Below, piece after piece: positions 35,931 to 48,179 of a stretch of DNA of 64,000 nucleotides; within the stretch, counting starts at the first letter, position 1, and every line of letters starts with the position of its first letter. This DNA is from Spirometra erinaceieuropaei (Eukaryota > Platyhelminthes > Cestoda > Diphyllobothriidea > Diphyllobothriidae). The position numbers and the translations under genes are program-made. The DNA lies in assembly GCA_902702965.1 (NCBI GenBank), contig CACRXP010000431.1, positions 244,020 to 308,019 on the forward strand. Direction: 5' to 3'. Under the pieces are notes generated by a model. It ran no database searches, was not told the origin of the DNA, and saw nothing but the letters and a program-made list of their open reading frames with translations.

Positions 35931-37183
35931 TGTGGTGGACTGGATCTACGCCTTAAGGGATCAGATGTCCTTGTTCATCCTCTCTGTACATATATCCTCT
36001 CTGATGGCTCCCAGAAATCACTGACGAATACAGTCAAAACTTGCTCTATCAAGTTACGCTGTATGTATGGGGAAAGTGGGTGTTTCTGGCTGCGATCGAT
36101 GATCCTCGCACGCCAACATTCAAAATGCGCCCTAAGCCCGCGAATTTTTGCAAAGAGCTATACTCAGGTCAGGAGTTCAGTTCCTGATGCGTATATCCGA
36201 AAACCAAGCCTCCCTCACGATAGCCAAGCTTTCTCGGCCACAGAGCGGAGGGCTGTGCGGTTGACATTGCAGTTTGTGGGTTGGACCCGCAATTATTTCG
36301 TGGGCAATTAAGTGTCAGGGCATCAGCCAACCTGATTTCTGTCGCCGGCTTGCTGTTATGTAAATCAGGTCCTGGTCGGATTCGGTCGAAGTAACCGCTC
36401 ACATCTAGTCTTTGTGGACCAGGCGCATAACTTTATCAACAGTTTTACTGTTTACGACCACGCTTTAAGTAACGAACTTCTGTCTTCCGCAGACTAGGGG
36501 CTGTTCATTTGCTAGTTGGGATATTTTGTCCCCCGAATACTTGCCTCCTTCGACTAATGTGAGTGTAAAGAAAATTTCGTTGCTAAGACGCCTTTACAAT
36601 CTTAAAATGAGTAGATTACGCGCGTTCTCGGCGACTGCTTTTCGTCGGCATGCTGTTTCCGCCGAAAGTTTGTTGCGGGTGGGCGCCTTTGTTTCTGATG
36701 AGCTTTTGCTACCTTCAGCTTCCTTCACGTAACCTGCGTTAGGAATCGTACGACCACGCTCTTTGAATGGATGGAGCACGCGCACATGCAGTCCCTAGAC
36801 CAACTAGTTGCAGGCTCCCAGAATTTTCGCAATCACCCAACCAAATCGTCGCTCTAAAAGCCACTGGCTCGCACATGGCACTTAGTCATTCACGTCCGCA
36901 TCACCCCTACGGGGACGCGCGCGCGCGCGCACCGACCCAAAGCTGGCCGCGCGTCGAGTGACGGGATCCACATCAAGCTTCTGCACAGAATACACGCCTC
37001 CCGCTGATGTTTTTTCCCCTCAGAACAGAACTGGACCCTGATTACTGTGGTAGTTGGGATGTGTCCACTATCCACCTACTTTATCCGTCGAAACGTTTAC
37101 CCGCGAGTATGATTTACAAATCAAACTGGACGGTCAGATGTGGTTATGTAGCCGCACCCGAGGCAAACAAATCCCAGGCACCC
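35931..37183. other. No gene recognised
   Basis: Downstream of ERCC1. It contains an alternating (CG)n run at 36915-36930, a possible Z-DNA former. Open frames at 36526-36732 (+) and 36594-36785 (-) mirror each other and lack domains. Confidence 0.4.
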
Positions 37184-37785
37184 GTAATACGGGACTGGTG
37201 GTAATAGGGGGTTTTACAGGTGGGTTCGGAGAACGCACAGGCGACGAGGTCAAGTAATTGTATGCAAAAGAAAAGCTATTGGGGATGCACGGTTGTACAT
37301 TAAGTTGTTGAGAAATAGTTGCCCTAGCCCCTACCCTTAACCGCAGCCCTAAACCCTAGCCCTGAAACATCCAACGCGAAAGTTAGAAGGAGACGACAGG
37401 CCGAAAATCAACAAGGACCACCGGCGTCGGGCCAAAACAGGTAGACACGACAACAAAGGAACGAGGCCGCAACGCACAGCAACACCATGCCAACGTAATC
37501 ACACCACCTCAAAATAGTTAAGTAGGTCGAGAGTATTGTGTGCATCGGGTGCGGTACCATAACCACATCTTACCAACTGGACTTATAGCAACACCACAGG
37601 TGAATTAGGTCCTGTAATACGGGACTGGTGGTAATAGGGCTTTTACAGGTGGGTGGGGGGGAACGCACAGGCGACGAGGTCAAGTAATTGTATGCAAGAG
37701 ATTAAGCTATTGGGGATGCACGGCTGTACATTAAGTGTACATTACCAACTGGACTTCTATCAGAAGCACAAGTGAATTAGATTAA
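37184..37785 (+). repeat. Local direct repeats in A-B-A-B order
   Basis: Block A (about 122 bp, starting GTAATACGGGACTGGTGGTA) occurs at 37184-37305 and 37614-37736. Block B (about 43 bp, TACCAACTGGACTT...GTGAATTAG) occurs at about 37570-37612 and 37742-37785. The A copies are over 85 percent alike by eye. CCCTAA-like sequence sits between the copies at 37321-37366. Confidence 0.75.
37321..37366 (-). repeat. Short interstitial telomere-like repeat
   Basis: Irregular CCCTAA/CCCTAG units on the + strand (CTACCCTTAACC, CCCTAAACCCTAGCCCTG), in the opposite orientation to the tract at 32563-32605. Confidence 0.5.
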
Positions 37786-38089
37786 CTGAAAAGCCTGTTT
37801 GTTAAACGAGTAGTGCTAAGGTTTTAGAATTTCAGAGTATGAGACACCACAAAGTCTTACAAGTCCTGACATTCCGAAGGCCAAGTTGGCAGACCTACTG
37901 CAGGTTCTGATGGACTTGTTTCTACGAGAGGACGTTGTTTGAAGAGTCGCCAAAAACCATAAAAAGGAAAAAGTATGAACGAGGGTACGCAATTGACTCA
38001 TACATGTGAGTCTACGGAATGCATTTGTAGAGGAAATTCTACCGCGTTGCAATCTGCTATTACCCGCGCATTTGGCGATTTTATTTTCT

Positions 38090-38340
38090 TCCAGTTCCGG
38101 TGACAGTTCGGCCGTTGTTACCGCGGTTGTTCACCATGTGCCCCATAGCAGGGTGGGCGCAGGGGCAGTGAATTGCATGCGGTTGAGTTTATAGTGATAA
38201 TGGACTTGCGCTGCATCTGCCGCACTCTCACCTCCCTCGCCCACATGAACCCGGTGTCAAGGCGTAGCCAAGAAGACCAGTGGCGGGACCAGACGCAGGT
38301 GCCTGGCGTGAGCCTGCGCCTGGGCGTGCCACCACACCCA
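38090..38340 (-). repeat. ZF-LINE 3' end fragment
   Basis: Matches the 3' region at 57903-58120 in the same orientation: TTCACCATGTGCCCCATAGC, TTTATAGTGATAATGGACTT and CTGCATCTGCCGCACTCTCA. Confidence 0.65.
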
Positions 38341-38360
38341 CTCCATATTATTGCATTTGC

Positions 38361-39355
38361 TACAGTAGATGTGCTAACTCATGAAATGTCAACCAAAATT
38401 TCGAAATGCGTTCTCGTTTCGAAAAGATGCATTAAGTAGTGTTGTAAAACTAATCATGATGCAGCATAAATCTATAATGATCCAGTTATCTCAGGGTGTC
38501 GGCTTTCGAAAAAACTAATTTTCGGCTGCATGCAAGATCTATACTCTGCAAAAAATGACTACTTAATTAGCATGCAATTTTCTTATTGATTTTCGATGCC
38601 CTTGAAAATTCAATTATATTTCATAGAAAACATGCAAAAAATATTCATTCTTTACTTATTCGGTAGAAAATCACGTCTTCATCCAATTTCATACTCAAAA
38701 GAAGAGTATAATCCGGTTTTACAAAACTTTTCTAATTCCCGAATAATTTTTAACCTGACCTGCTGTTACGCTTGCATTCAGGGTTTCAAAACTACAAGCT
38801 GTATGTTTTCCGTGTACGGAAAACCATGCATTTCTCTACGGTGTTAAGAGGAGACCATATGAGCTTCATAAAATTAGGCAGTGGATTTGAGCATTACTGT
38901 TAACTTTACAAGCCACATTCGTAAATGCAGATATATGACGTTTCATGAACGGCCATTTTACGGTATTAAAAATCTCACAATTATAAACTTTTTTAAAACC
39001 GGATTATAGTCTTCTTTTGAGTATGAAATGGGATGAAGACGTGATTTTCTACCGAATAAGTAAAGAATGAATATTTTTATGCATGTTTTCTATGAAATAT
39101 AATTGAATTTTCAAGGGCATCGAAAATCCATGAGAAAATTGCATACTACATAAGTAGTCATTTTTTGCAGAGTATAGATCTTGCATGCAGCCGAAAATAA
39201 GTTCTTTCGAAAGCCGACACCCTGAGGTAACTGGATCATTATAGATTTATGCTGCATCATGATTAGTTTTACAACACTACTTAATTTATCTTTTCGAAAC
39301 GAGAACGCATTTCGAAATTTTGGTTGACATTTAATGAGTTAGCACATCTACTGTA
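38361..39355. mobile_element. Foldback element, copy 2 (995 bp)
   Basis: Both ends are complete: it begins TACAGTAGATGTGCTAACTC and ends with the exact complement. Arms of about 380 bp run to roughly 38740 and from 38975, with a unique centre of about 235 bp. The outermost TA on each side may be a duplicated TA target, as in Tc1/mariner-type MITEs whose ends begin CAGT. There is no transposase frame. Confidence 0.87.
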
Positions 39356-40919
39356 TGAGTGCACAGCCCAGTAGCGCATGCCGGACCCTAATCTGGTTCC
39401 CGTGTCGGTCCAACTCTACGCCCGCGTAGCACGTTGTAAGGGTCGGCTCCTGTACCGATATGCAGCCGCTACTACCGAAAACTGATTGTAAGTAGTAAAT
39501 GAGGGTAGACTGCGGCCCTTTTAGTGGTCAGAGAGCTGTTGACCCAGCGCCAGGGCTGTTAGGGAGTCGATCATGTTGGATGAATCACGCAAAAATGTGG
39601 TTCAAAGTCATTAGAATCGGTTTAAGTGGAAACGAGTTAAGAATGACTCATGACTCGACCTCATACTATGACATGCGTCTTTGGTTGCAGCTACGGGAAG
39701 CGCCAATGCATCTGGCTGGATGTAAGGAGCCGTAATTTCCTCATGTCTGCCATGGGACCTAGTTGGCTATCAAAAGTCCTGTCGTTCCGGAAATACCTGT
39801 TTCTGATCAAATAATATAATGTTTCTAAGAATCCTATGATGTGGGAACTTCCGGAAATCTTATTTGAAATGCTTGTGCACTTGCCTAAGTCCAGTTTTCG
39901 ACAACAAGAATTTTCCCAAATCAGTCTTTAGCGTGGTATGCAGTGAAAAATAAGCTCCGAGGTCAGCAGTAGCAGTTAGCCCACCACGCTACAAATCAGT
40001 CAAAATTCCTATTGCTTAGAGAAAGAGGCGTGCGTACCTTCACCTGAGTCATGTCCATTCGCAGCCGATCGGCAAAGGCCAAGGTGTTGGTCGGAACCGA
40101 ACCGTCGCCACGCCAAGGGGCAGGGTCACACGCGGTGCAGAAACTCAGATGACAAGTTGTGCTGGGCAGACCACAGACGATGTTGGTAAACGAGCAGGCT
40201 CGTGACCACGAGCGAACTGCCACAGATTTACATGCCTTAGTGTGCCCTGTTTGTGCCTAAACGGCATGCCCTCTGTCCTTAATTTATCCCCACGTTTAGC
40301 GACCTACAGAATATTCCCCATCGACAGGCATAAAATTGTATGACTGTGCCTTCAGCAAAGCGCATGCCGAGGGGAGGGTGTCCTTTGCTTTCTTCACTAC
40401 TTTCGGCTAGCCGGTTTAAGCGTTCTCGAAATCTCGTCATCGAATGAAGTATGTGACTGAATAAAGTATGGGGGCCGATACGAAGGACCATAACTAGCTC
40501 TTTTTCAGTTAAAAATTTACAAATTCTCACCGAAAAAGCTTTCCGCAATCTTTGTACAACTTTCCCTTGGCTTCATCTGGGATACTTTTTGGAAACCTGG
40601 GTTCCATATCTCATCTGTGATACCGAGGTCCAGGAAAAGCTCCGTGCTGCAAACCTCCATTTCAAGCTCACCGCGCTGACCGCTTTCTGCGTAATTTCTG
40701 TGCCATTGCTCTTGAATCGCGCTGGTCTGATCTAGACAAGCAACACAGAAAGATTCACAGTGTTGCTGAGACTTTCTTCATCCGGTGAAATTGACGGTAA
40801 ATGTATTAGTGTTCATTTTCATCGAACCTTTCTTGGATCCAAAATCGGTCGGTGGACCGGATGCCTCATGCGAAATATCCAGCAACAGTTATCAGGCGCA
40901 AGAATTAGCAAACTATGTC
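39356..40919. other. No gene recognised
   Basis: Short ORFs on both strands with no domain. The 3' part (from about 40780) leads into the LINE endonuclease frame. Confidence 0.4.
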
Positions 40920-43370
40920 CAGAGATTAGAAGAACCAAATAATGTGACAATGGTGTACACAAATGTGACGGGTTTCTACAACAAAGTGGACGAAATACGA
41001 CAGACCGTGTCTAATTTCCAAAACGATTTCATAGCTTTAACTGAAACATGGCGAAATGAGCAGATGGCAGACGCTGAAGTCAGGTTTGATGGTTTTCTGC
41101 CTATTCGAATTGACCGAAATGAACGAAGGGATAGGGAACTCACGATATCCGCACTAGGTAGCATCTGTCACGTCACGGGTGAGCCCTCCAAATAGGAACG
41201 GTTGCGAACTACCCAGCGCTTACTTTAGAGTACCAAACCAATCGAACCTTCATGTTGTCCTGGTTTGCAGACCGCCAAGATAGCAGAAAGATGAGGACGA
41301 TGAACTGATCTCCGAGCTAAGAGAAGGTGGTCATATCAAACACCTGATGTCACTTGGAGATCTCGAGTCTTCACAAATCGAGTGCAAATTGGTGTAGTGC
41401 GCCTGGTCAAAAATCCCCTCGACCAGACATTTCTTCGTTTGGTCGCTGGCTATTTCCGTAGTCAACACGGTAAAACAGACATGTGGTCCCTCGATTGACG
41501 GCAGTCAAGCTGTTTGGATATCATCACTACTAGGGACGATAATTGAAATCTCGGATTGGGTTCTCAGACGTCCCTTGGCCGAAGCATAATTGTTTTTCTA
41601 TATTCGAAATTCAAGCCGTCGATGATGAAATGTAGAGAAAGGGGATTATTCCCGAATGAAAAATCGGCAGCGGTATAGGGGAGGACTCCACTTTACTGTC
41701 AGTAGACGGTGGATCGTGTCATACGTGATTGGTGATAAGGGGAATTTTACGGGTAGGCCAGCACGCTAGACGGTAAGCTGACAAAATGCTGGAAAACACA
41801 GAAATCGTTTGGATTTCTCCCGAAGGACTCATCGTACACTTCCGTGCGACAATGGAGATGAGTGCGGTAATTAAAAATAAACAAAAAGTAAAATTTAAAA
41901 AATAAAGGAGTTTGAGTGATGGCTTGAAGTCATGGCAAGCGATTTTTATTGGCAGTGTAATGCCTGCGAGTGGATGCTAAGAGCCCATATGACGTGATCT
42001 ACAGTCTGCCGTCGGTTAAGTGGGGTCCTTCTTCATACCGTTGCCGAAAAATCTGCCGGGGGAGACGAACTGGAACACTGCATATGCACGTGACCCAGAG
42101 AGCTTTTATCCATTCTTCGAGAACGTAATGCAGTACTTGGTAGGGAGCTGTTGCTATTTAGGAAGCGATCAAACGCTTCGTGTCCAGGGTGAGTGACCTC
42201 ACATATAAAGAAGAGCCTTAGGATGAGCAGTAATATTTGGAAAAAGTACCCCAGACATCAACAACCAGAGCATTCCACGGAGAAATATTCGCNNNNNNNN
42301 NNNNNNNNNNNNNNNNNNNNNNNNNNNNNNNNNNNNNNNNGCAGTTGAGTCAGAGACAGCCAAATACCTGGAAGTCCCAAAATTTATGTGGATATGCGAG
42401 TGGGGCAAAAGGCAATCTGGCTTGCGCTCCTTGTCTAAAAGACTGCCCGGGAAAAAAGTCGTCCGGTAACTCCGACAAGGCGGATCGTTTCTCCGAATTA
42501 TTGATGTACGTGTGTACCGACGTTTGGTGAGAGATTATGCAGCTACAGCCCACTAGATCGCCTGGTCCGGATGGCATACTCGCAAAAGTCCCGAATGAAC
42601 TATCATACCATCTGGCTTCTCTGTTTTCCAAGATCTTCGAAATTTCGATGGAGGCTAGGTAGTGCTTACTGACTAGAAGGAAGCCGACATAGTTCTAGAT
42701 CGGTGAGTCTCACAAGTATGTGTTACAAACTGATGGAGAAAATAATACGAACGGAGTTGATACGGCGTCCTCTCTTAAGCCGCCGTCTGACTGTCCCAAG
42801 GTATCAAAGCAGGCAATGGATATCCAAAGCACGATCAGAAGATCCTTCCACAGTTTCGGCAAAGAACTTTCCGGTCGGGTGTTTGCAATACTAGTCTGCC
42901 AAACGCTAAAGTATTGCGTTCAAACCTGGCGTCCCCGGACTAAACAAGATTATTACCTTTTGGCATAAAAGCTGGTCAGCGAATTAAGGTGACGGCTGAA
43001 AAGATTAAAGAAATTTCCTCTCCTTTATAAACAGTAATGTGTTCAAAGACTGTCAGCGCCCAAGAGGTGCTATAATAAACCTATTCTATTTGAGCATAGT
43101 CTATAGATCTAGAGATTCAAACTATCAATGGGATAGACCTTGCTCTTCAGTTTGGTGGCTTTTTTGAACTGTCACAAGCAACCACAGTTTGAGGCCGCCA
43201 AAACGAATTGATCATAAAGTATGTCATACTTAAGGCGCAGGCCACTTTCTTCTCCCGCGGGGTAGTTGAACGATGGAACAAGCTGTCAAATTAGGTCGTC
43301 TTGGCGAAAACGTCGAGACCTTCAAAAGCAGACTTGACAAACTTATGCTTGATAACCGTAGACTAACTCA
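40920..43370 (+). mobile_element. Degenerate CR1-like LINE, endonuclease and RT pieces
   Basis: The + strand frame at 40930-41140 encodes an endonuclease start (YTNVTGFYNKVDEIRQTVSN, DFIALTETWRNEQ). Later pieces give the start of the reverse transcriptase (QPTRSPGPDGILAKVPNELS, 42540-42600), KYCVQTWRPRTKQDY (near 42910-42950) and an end block VVERWNKLSN near 43265. The catalytic centre is lost, stops are frequent, and the N run at 42293-42340 lies inside. Confidence 0.7.
42293..42340. other. Assembly gap, 48 N
   Basis: Run of N within the LINE remnant. A single further N is at 53353. Confidence 0.99.
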
Positions 43371-46239
43371 ATACTAAATACTGACGTAACTGTTACGTAA
43401 GCATGTGAATGTTTGCAGAAGGGATTCTCTAGGTCATCGACCCTTTCCTTTATATATACTATGTTATATTGAATTAGGTGTGCTATACTGGTTTTGGGAA
43501 TCCGTACCAGCTCCCTTTTACGTGCATCTACCATTTGGACGGAGTGCTGTTGGCGAACACGGAGGGATCTCGCGTAGTATGGCAGTTAAGCCCTTAACGT
43601 CAATTATGTTCGTCCTTAAGTGGGCATTTACAGTTTTCGACGAAGACTGCTTCTGCTAGTTCTTCTGCACATCTATCAGGCTGCATCTTAAGTACGAAAT
43701 CTCGGCCTGTTGACCTGGACGCAGAGGGATAACAGCCTATATTTTCAATTTTTCATCCTTAGGCTTGCACCGTAAAATAATTATGAATTGGAAAATTAGC
43801 ACCCCATGAAGTATCATTCGACGGAAAATAAGTCCTTTGGGAAAGATAACAAACTTTACTTCGTAAATTTTCGAATTCGGTTCCCTAGATCGGATTCAGA
43901 TACGACGTGTATATAACAAAATGTCAGCGTGTCAAAAAGTCGATATTGCTATCTCATTCAGTAATGAGGGTAATCATGAGGGAGAGGGTTGCGGGCAGCC
44001 AGACACGCTAGACACCAAGGCTAGTTATGATCTTGTTCTAAACATACGTAAGCACAACTCACTGCTAGACCTCCCAACCCCTTCTCCTCCCCTCAACATA
44101 CCTCGACAGAACTAAACTATAAGTGCCAGAGACGATTGCAATGTCCCGGTCTGGGGACACATTCCAGCATCTCTTTGACAGGCACGTGCTGGCGCGACAA
44201 GCGGGTGATGTGACCACGTAACCTTAAAAACAAATAGGCTTTTATTAAGCTATGTTCGTTTCTACCTGACCCTGTACCTTCATTGCATTTTTGCTAATTC
44301 TCCTGTTTGTGCATGACAAATAAGAACTTTAATTGTGTAAGTCTGATTCTATCAAATAAACTGAATTAAACCGGAATATTCGGACGCATTTGATGATGGG
44401 AATAAAGCATATTCCTAATTCAGTTTCGTAACATTCTGCCTTATATTTGGGTAATTTTATCTGTGGTTCTGTCAGCATAGGCGGAGATATGTAAAGTATT
44501 AGCAGGTTCTTAATTCAGCTGTGCATTTGAACGTTCACGTAGTCCATTACTGTCTCCATTGTCGGTATTTTAGCAATTTACTCAGTGTTGAATTTGTCTG
44601 GACGGTGCTCTCGGGGTGCTTTAAAGTGAAATTGTCAATAAAAACATTGTTAACAGAATTTGAAGTAGCGTGCATTGGCAAAGCATCCTTCGCCCGTGAA
44701 ATTAATTGCCTAAAGTTTTCTTCCATGGCAACGAAGTTCATTACCTTGTTCCATACACAAGAAATCCATCCAGAGAAGTGCATGGCCCGTTCTTTAAGCT
44801 TTACGTACTTTCTCTTCAGATCTTACTGGTGACCTCAATGATTTGTCGTTCGTCGCAGTTCATAATGTTCCCAAACATAGGGGCACTACTTCACTTTGAC
44901 AATTATAAAGAATATGATTATATTCGCTTACTGCTATTGTGGCGGTCCGGGATGTAAGATTAACTGTAATCACACACAATGATTTCGTTCCACCCAACTT
45001 CAGAAGTCATGTAGGTGTGAGAGCAGATTTTTTTCTGTACACAGGACAAGTTGCCGTGTGTTGGCTATTTGCTTGTGTCAGAGCAAAGCGTCCGTCCGGG
45101 AAAGCGTCAGTTGCGTTGTGTTGCTTACGCTGGAATGCATAATCACACCAGCATGAGCGCATGTCTAGTTGAGTGATGGTCATAGCATTGATTTTTAGGG
45201 ACAGCGTCGAGGGTGCATGATGGCAGATAACATAGGTAACAAGCCAGGTGTTTCGACGCGCGTGAGGCGGCATAAGTTAATGTGCGCAACCGCGCGCATT
45301 GCAACCAAACAAAGGCGTCCTAGCTCGAGCCTGGGAGGGTGGACTCGCGTCCGCGGTCGCCCCGTAAGCTAACGCAGTTGACGTGACTGTCAACTGGCAA
45401 GGAGGGCGCTGCAAAAAGGGGGTACTGGGGCCGCTGCTACACCGTCTATAAAAGATAGGAAACTTTAATAACCATGCGGTGCTTCTTTGGGGACTTTAGA
45501 AAAACCTACATAAGTTAGGAAATGAAGTCAACAGACTCAGAAAAGGCATGTGACAGGCTTCACAGGAAGCAGTGTTGGAAAAACTTACAATTTGTTTGAC
45601 GATATTAAGTAGTGTGGGCTGGAAACTAAGACTTCTTCGAACAGTTTGGCGTGAAAAGACGTTTCATGTAAGAGTCGACAATTTTCGTCGTCGATCCGAA
45701 GGCTGGACTAAAATACCGAATTAACAGTAGATGTTTTTCATTAGCGAAGTCGATGCCAACCTTGAGAATGTCGGGGAGGTGTTTTTTGGTGAGTATCGCA
45801 GATTCCCCAATTATGTAATAACAGAGATTGAAAAATTGCAAACACCATCTGAATGTAGGCGGCTAATGTGACTTTACTACTTCTAAATGAGCACAGGAGA
45901 AAACTTAATACCAATGAAGCTAGTGTCATTAAGAAGGAAAAATGAGGGGACCAGGGCAGTTTCGTGTGTGAAACTGTTGGCAAAGCAGAAAATCAGTAAT
46001 TCTTCTTTCTCAAACATTTTGCCTATAAGCATGATTCGTGTGGAATAATCATCCATTTGGTCAAGCTCTGACAAATTTATGAAAGTATTCAATATTCAGT
46101 GTATTTGAGGGAAATATGCTTGCGTCTGTGAGTTCCCTATTTGTCATAAAAATCTAAAAGAATAGCAATAACATGAGGAAGTTACAGCAATAAGTGAATG
46201 CAGAAATCGATTCACATAGGACACTGCTTCTTTATGGTT
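43371..46239. other. No gene recognised; one small Penelope fragment
   Basis: AT-rich at 43700-44550 and GC-richer at 45250-45430. Apart from the piece at 44655-44701 no mobile element could be matched. Open frames at 45626-46092 (-) show no domain. Confidence 0.4.
44655..44701 (-). repeat. Short Penelope arm fragment
   Basis: GAATTTGAAGTAGCGTGCAT and the following GGCAAAGCATCCTTCGCCCG align with arm positions about 8379-8425 of the Penelope element, covering the ALPMHATSN codons. Confidence 0.5.
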
Positions 46240-47260
46240 CCGATGTCACATAGTCCGTTTGTTGGTGGGACATATGTCTGTCAAGCCGATATGTAAATGT
46301 CGCCACAGACTGAGATATCACAATCGCTACAGGCAGCTTCTTCCACGGTTTCACAACATGGTTGTAGAAAAAAACTACTTCCTCACCTCCAGTCTTTCTT
46401 TGGGGAAACGTAGTTTGACAGGGTATCCTTTGAGTTTATTTGCAGTGGCGAGAAAAGAAAAGTCGTCGCAACGCAGAGCGCAGTCCAAGCCACGCACGAT
46501 ATGGAAAGTTTATGTCAAATTGTCCAGCAATTGCCTATAACTCAGAGAATAGACATTGACGTTGTTCAGACGGGTCTCATAAGGCAGTGTACGTTGATAT
46601 CTTACTAATTTTGTGGCTTGCCTGTGTACCCTTTCGAGTAAATTACAATCCTACTGCGTCCGTGGTGTCCAGGTTTAGGCTGCATATTCAAGCTACGGCC
46701 TTACAAAAGAGCCAAAGGCTTTGGAGAAGCATTCTTCATCGAAGACTTGAATGAGCGTCCGATGGCGTACAACATTGGAGTCGCGGCTTTAGTCGCCTTA
46801 CGACATTGCGCAGAAGGCTTAAGAGTGTCTGCAATCTAGATTTCGAGATCATTCTGAGTTTCTGTTTCTAGAAGTGGCATCCTGTTAAGATAATATTGTC
46901 GCGTATTGTGGGTCTGATTCCGATTCCCGAGACCCAGTATGGTGCATTTGTTCAAATTGAAGGACAGGAGCCATTTGCGGGACCACTCATCCAATCGGAA
47001 AAGATTTTCTTGGAAGTTGGTTTCATCGGCGGTTTTGTAGCTGACTTACCAGATTTTAATATCGTCTGCAAACATGACATAATTACAGTCCAACTCCTCT
47101 ACACAACCATTAACAAACGAGAGAAAGAGGGTCCGTCCGCGCACTGAGCCTTTTGGGACTCCACTCTCTACCACTGTGTCCCTTACTTGCTGTGGCTCCA
47201 TGCAAACAACTTGAGGACGACCGATGAGGAAATTCTCGATGCTCATCACTCTCAACTTAT
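46240..47260 (-). mobile_element. CR1-like LINE reverse transcriptase remnant
   Basis: On the - strand, 47255-47046 encodes VESGVPKGSVRGRTLFLSFV and YVMFADDIKIW (catalytic FADD). Further left are WSRKWLLSFN-like residues near 46970 and the C-terminal block KLKGYPVKLRFPKERLEVRK near 46430-46370. Frameshifted throughout and 5'-truncated. Confidence 0.7.
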
Positions 47261-48179
47261 AAAGGAGACGCTGGTGCGGAACACTGCCGAACGTCTTCCA
47301 GCATTACATGTAGACTACGTGCACAATGTTTTTGCATTCAGTTCCCTTGTCCAGTTGTGCATTGTGTACAGCAAGTTCGTTCCGGGAGACTGGCCGAACT
47401 GACACTCAGGCTGACCCGCTTCACAATGTACTCTGCTCTGATACGACGAAGCAAAAAAGTGCAAGGACGGACATGGACACCAAAGATAGTCTGACACCTG
47501 CAGATCGCACGTGAGTCAAGGCGAGATTAAGGACTAGCCTGGATAGGCCGGGTAGATGACATCAACGGCCTGTCCGCTTTTGAAGAGAATCTATACCATG
47601 GGCAAACTATAAAATCCCGGGCTTTAAGTGTGAGAGGGGAGACGTAGATTCTGGGGTATGCTCCGCCTCTGATAGCTATCCATTGTCATCGTCTGACTAC
47701 ACCACTGATTGGGAAGATGGAAATCTAGTGTCCGGAATGGGTTGCTACTTGTCGATGCACGATGGTTAAGAAATCAAAGATTACTAAATTTGAAGTCAGA
47801 CGAATAGAGCGAAAGGGCGGCCCTTTCTGAGGCAAATAACGCTCACGCGGCCGGCAGGTGGTAAGAGTAGACGTCCTCTGCAGCTAAGTAATAGACTTTT
47901 AGGTCTTTAACAGAGGCTCGAAGCGCAGTAGTGCACCTACAAATTGCCTGTATGAAGTAAATCATCGAAGGACGTAGTGTTGATTTGCCTCGTGCTCTCG
48001 CTACGATAACGCCAGGCCCCATGCAACTGGAGCTATCGATTGACAAAGGACGTTAGGAGTACTGAATAGGGTGCTGGTTTACGGCCGCACTCGTAATAGC
48101 GGGAGTGGATCGTCACGCAGCCAGTGAGCCTTACTGCAGTCCGTCACTCGGCCACTCCACACACAAACACGCGCATGCA
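47261..48179. other. No gene recognised
   Basis: Short ORFs only. The right end (48158-48175) is CACACA-rich and borders the 3' end of the first ZF-LINE copy. Confidence 0.4.
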
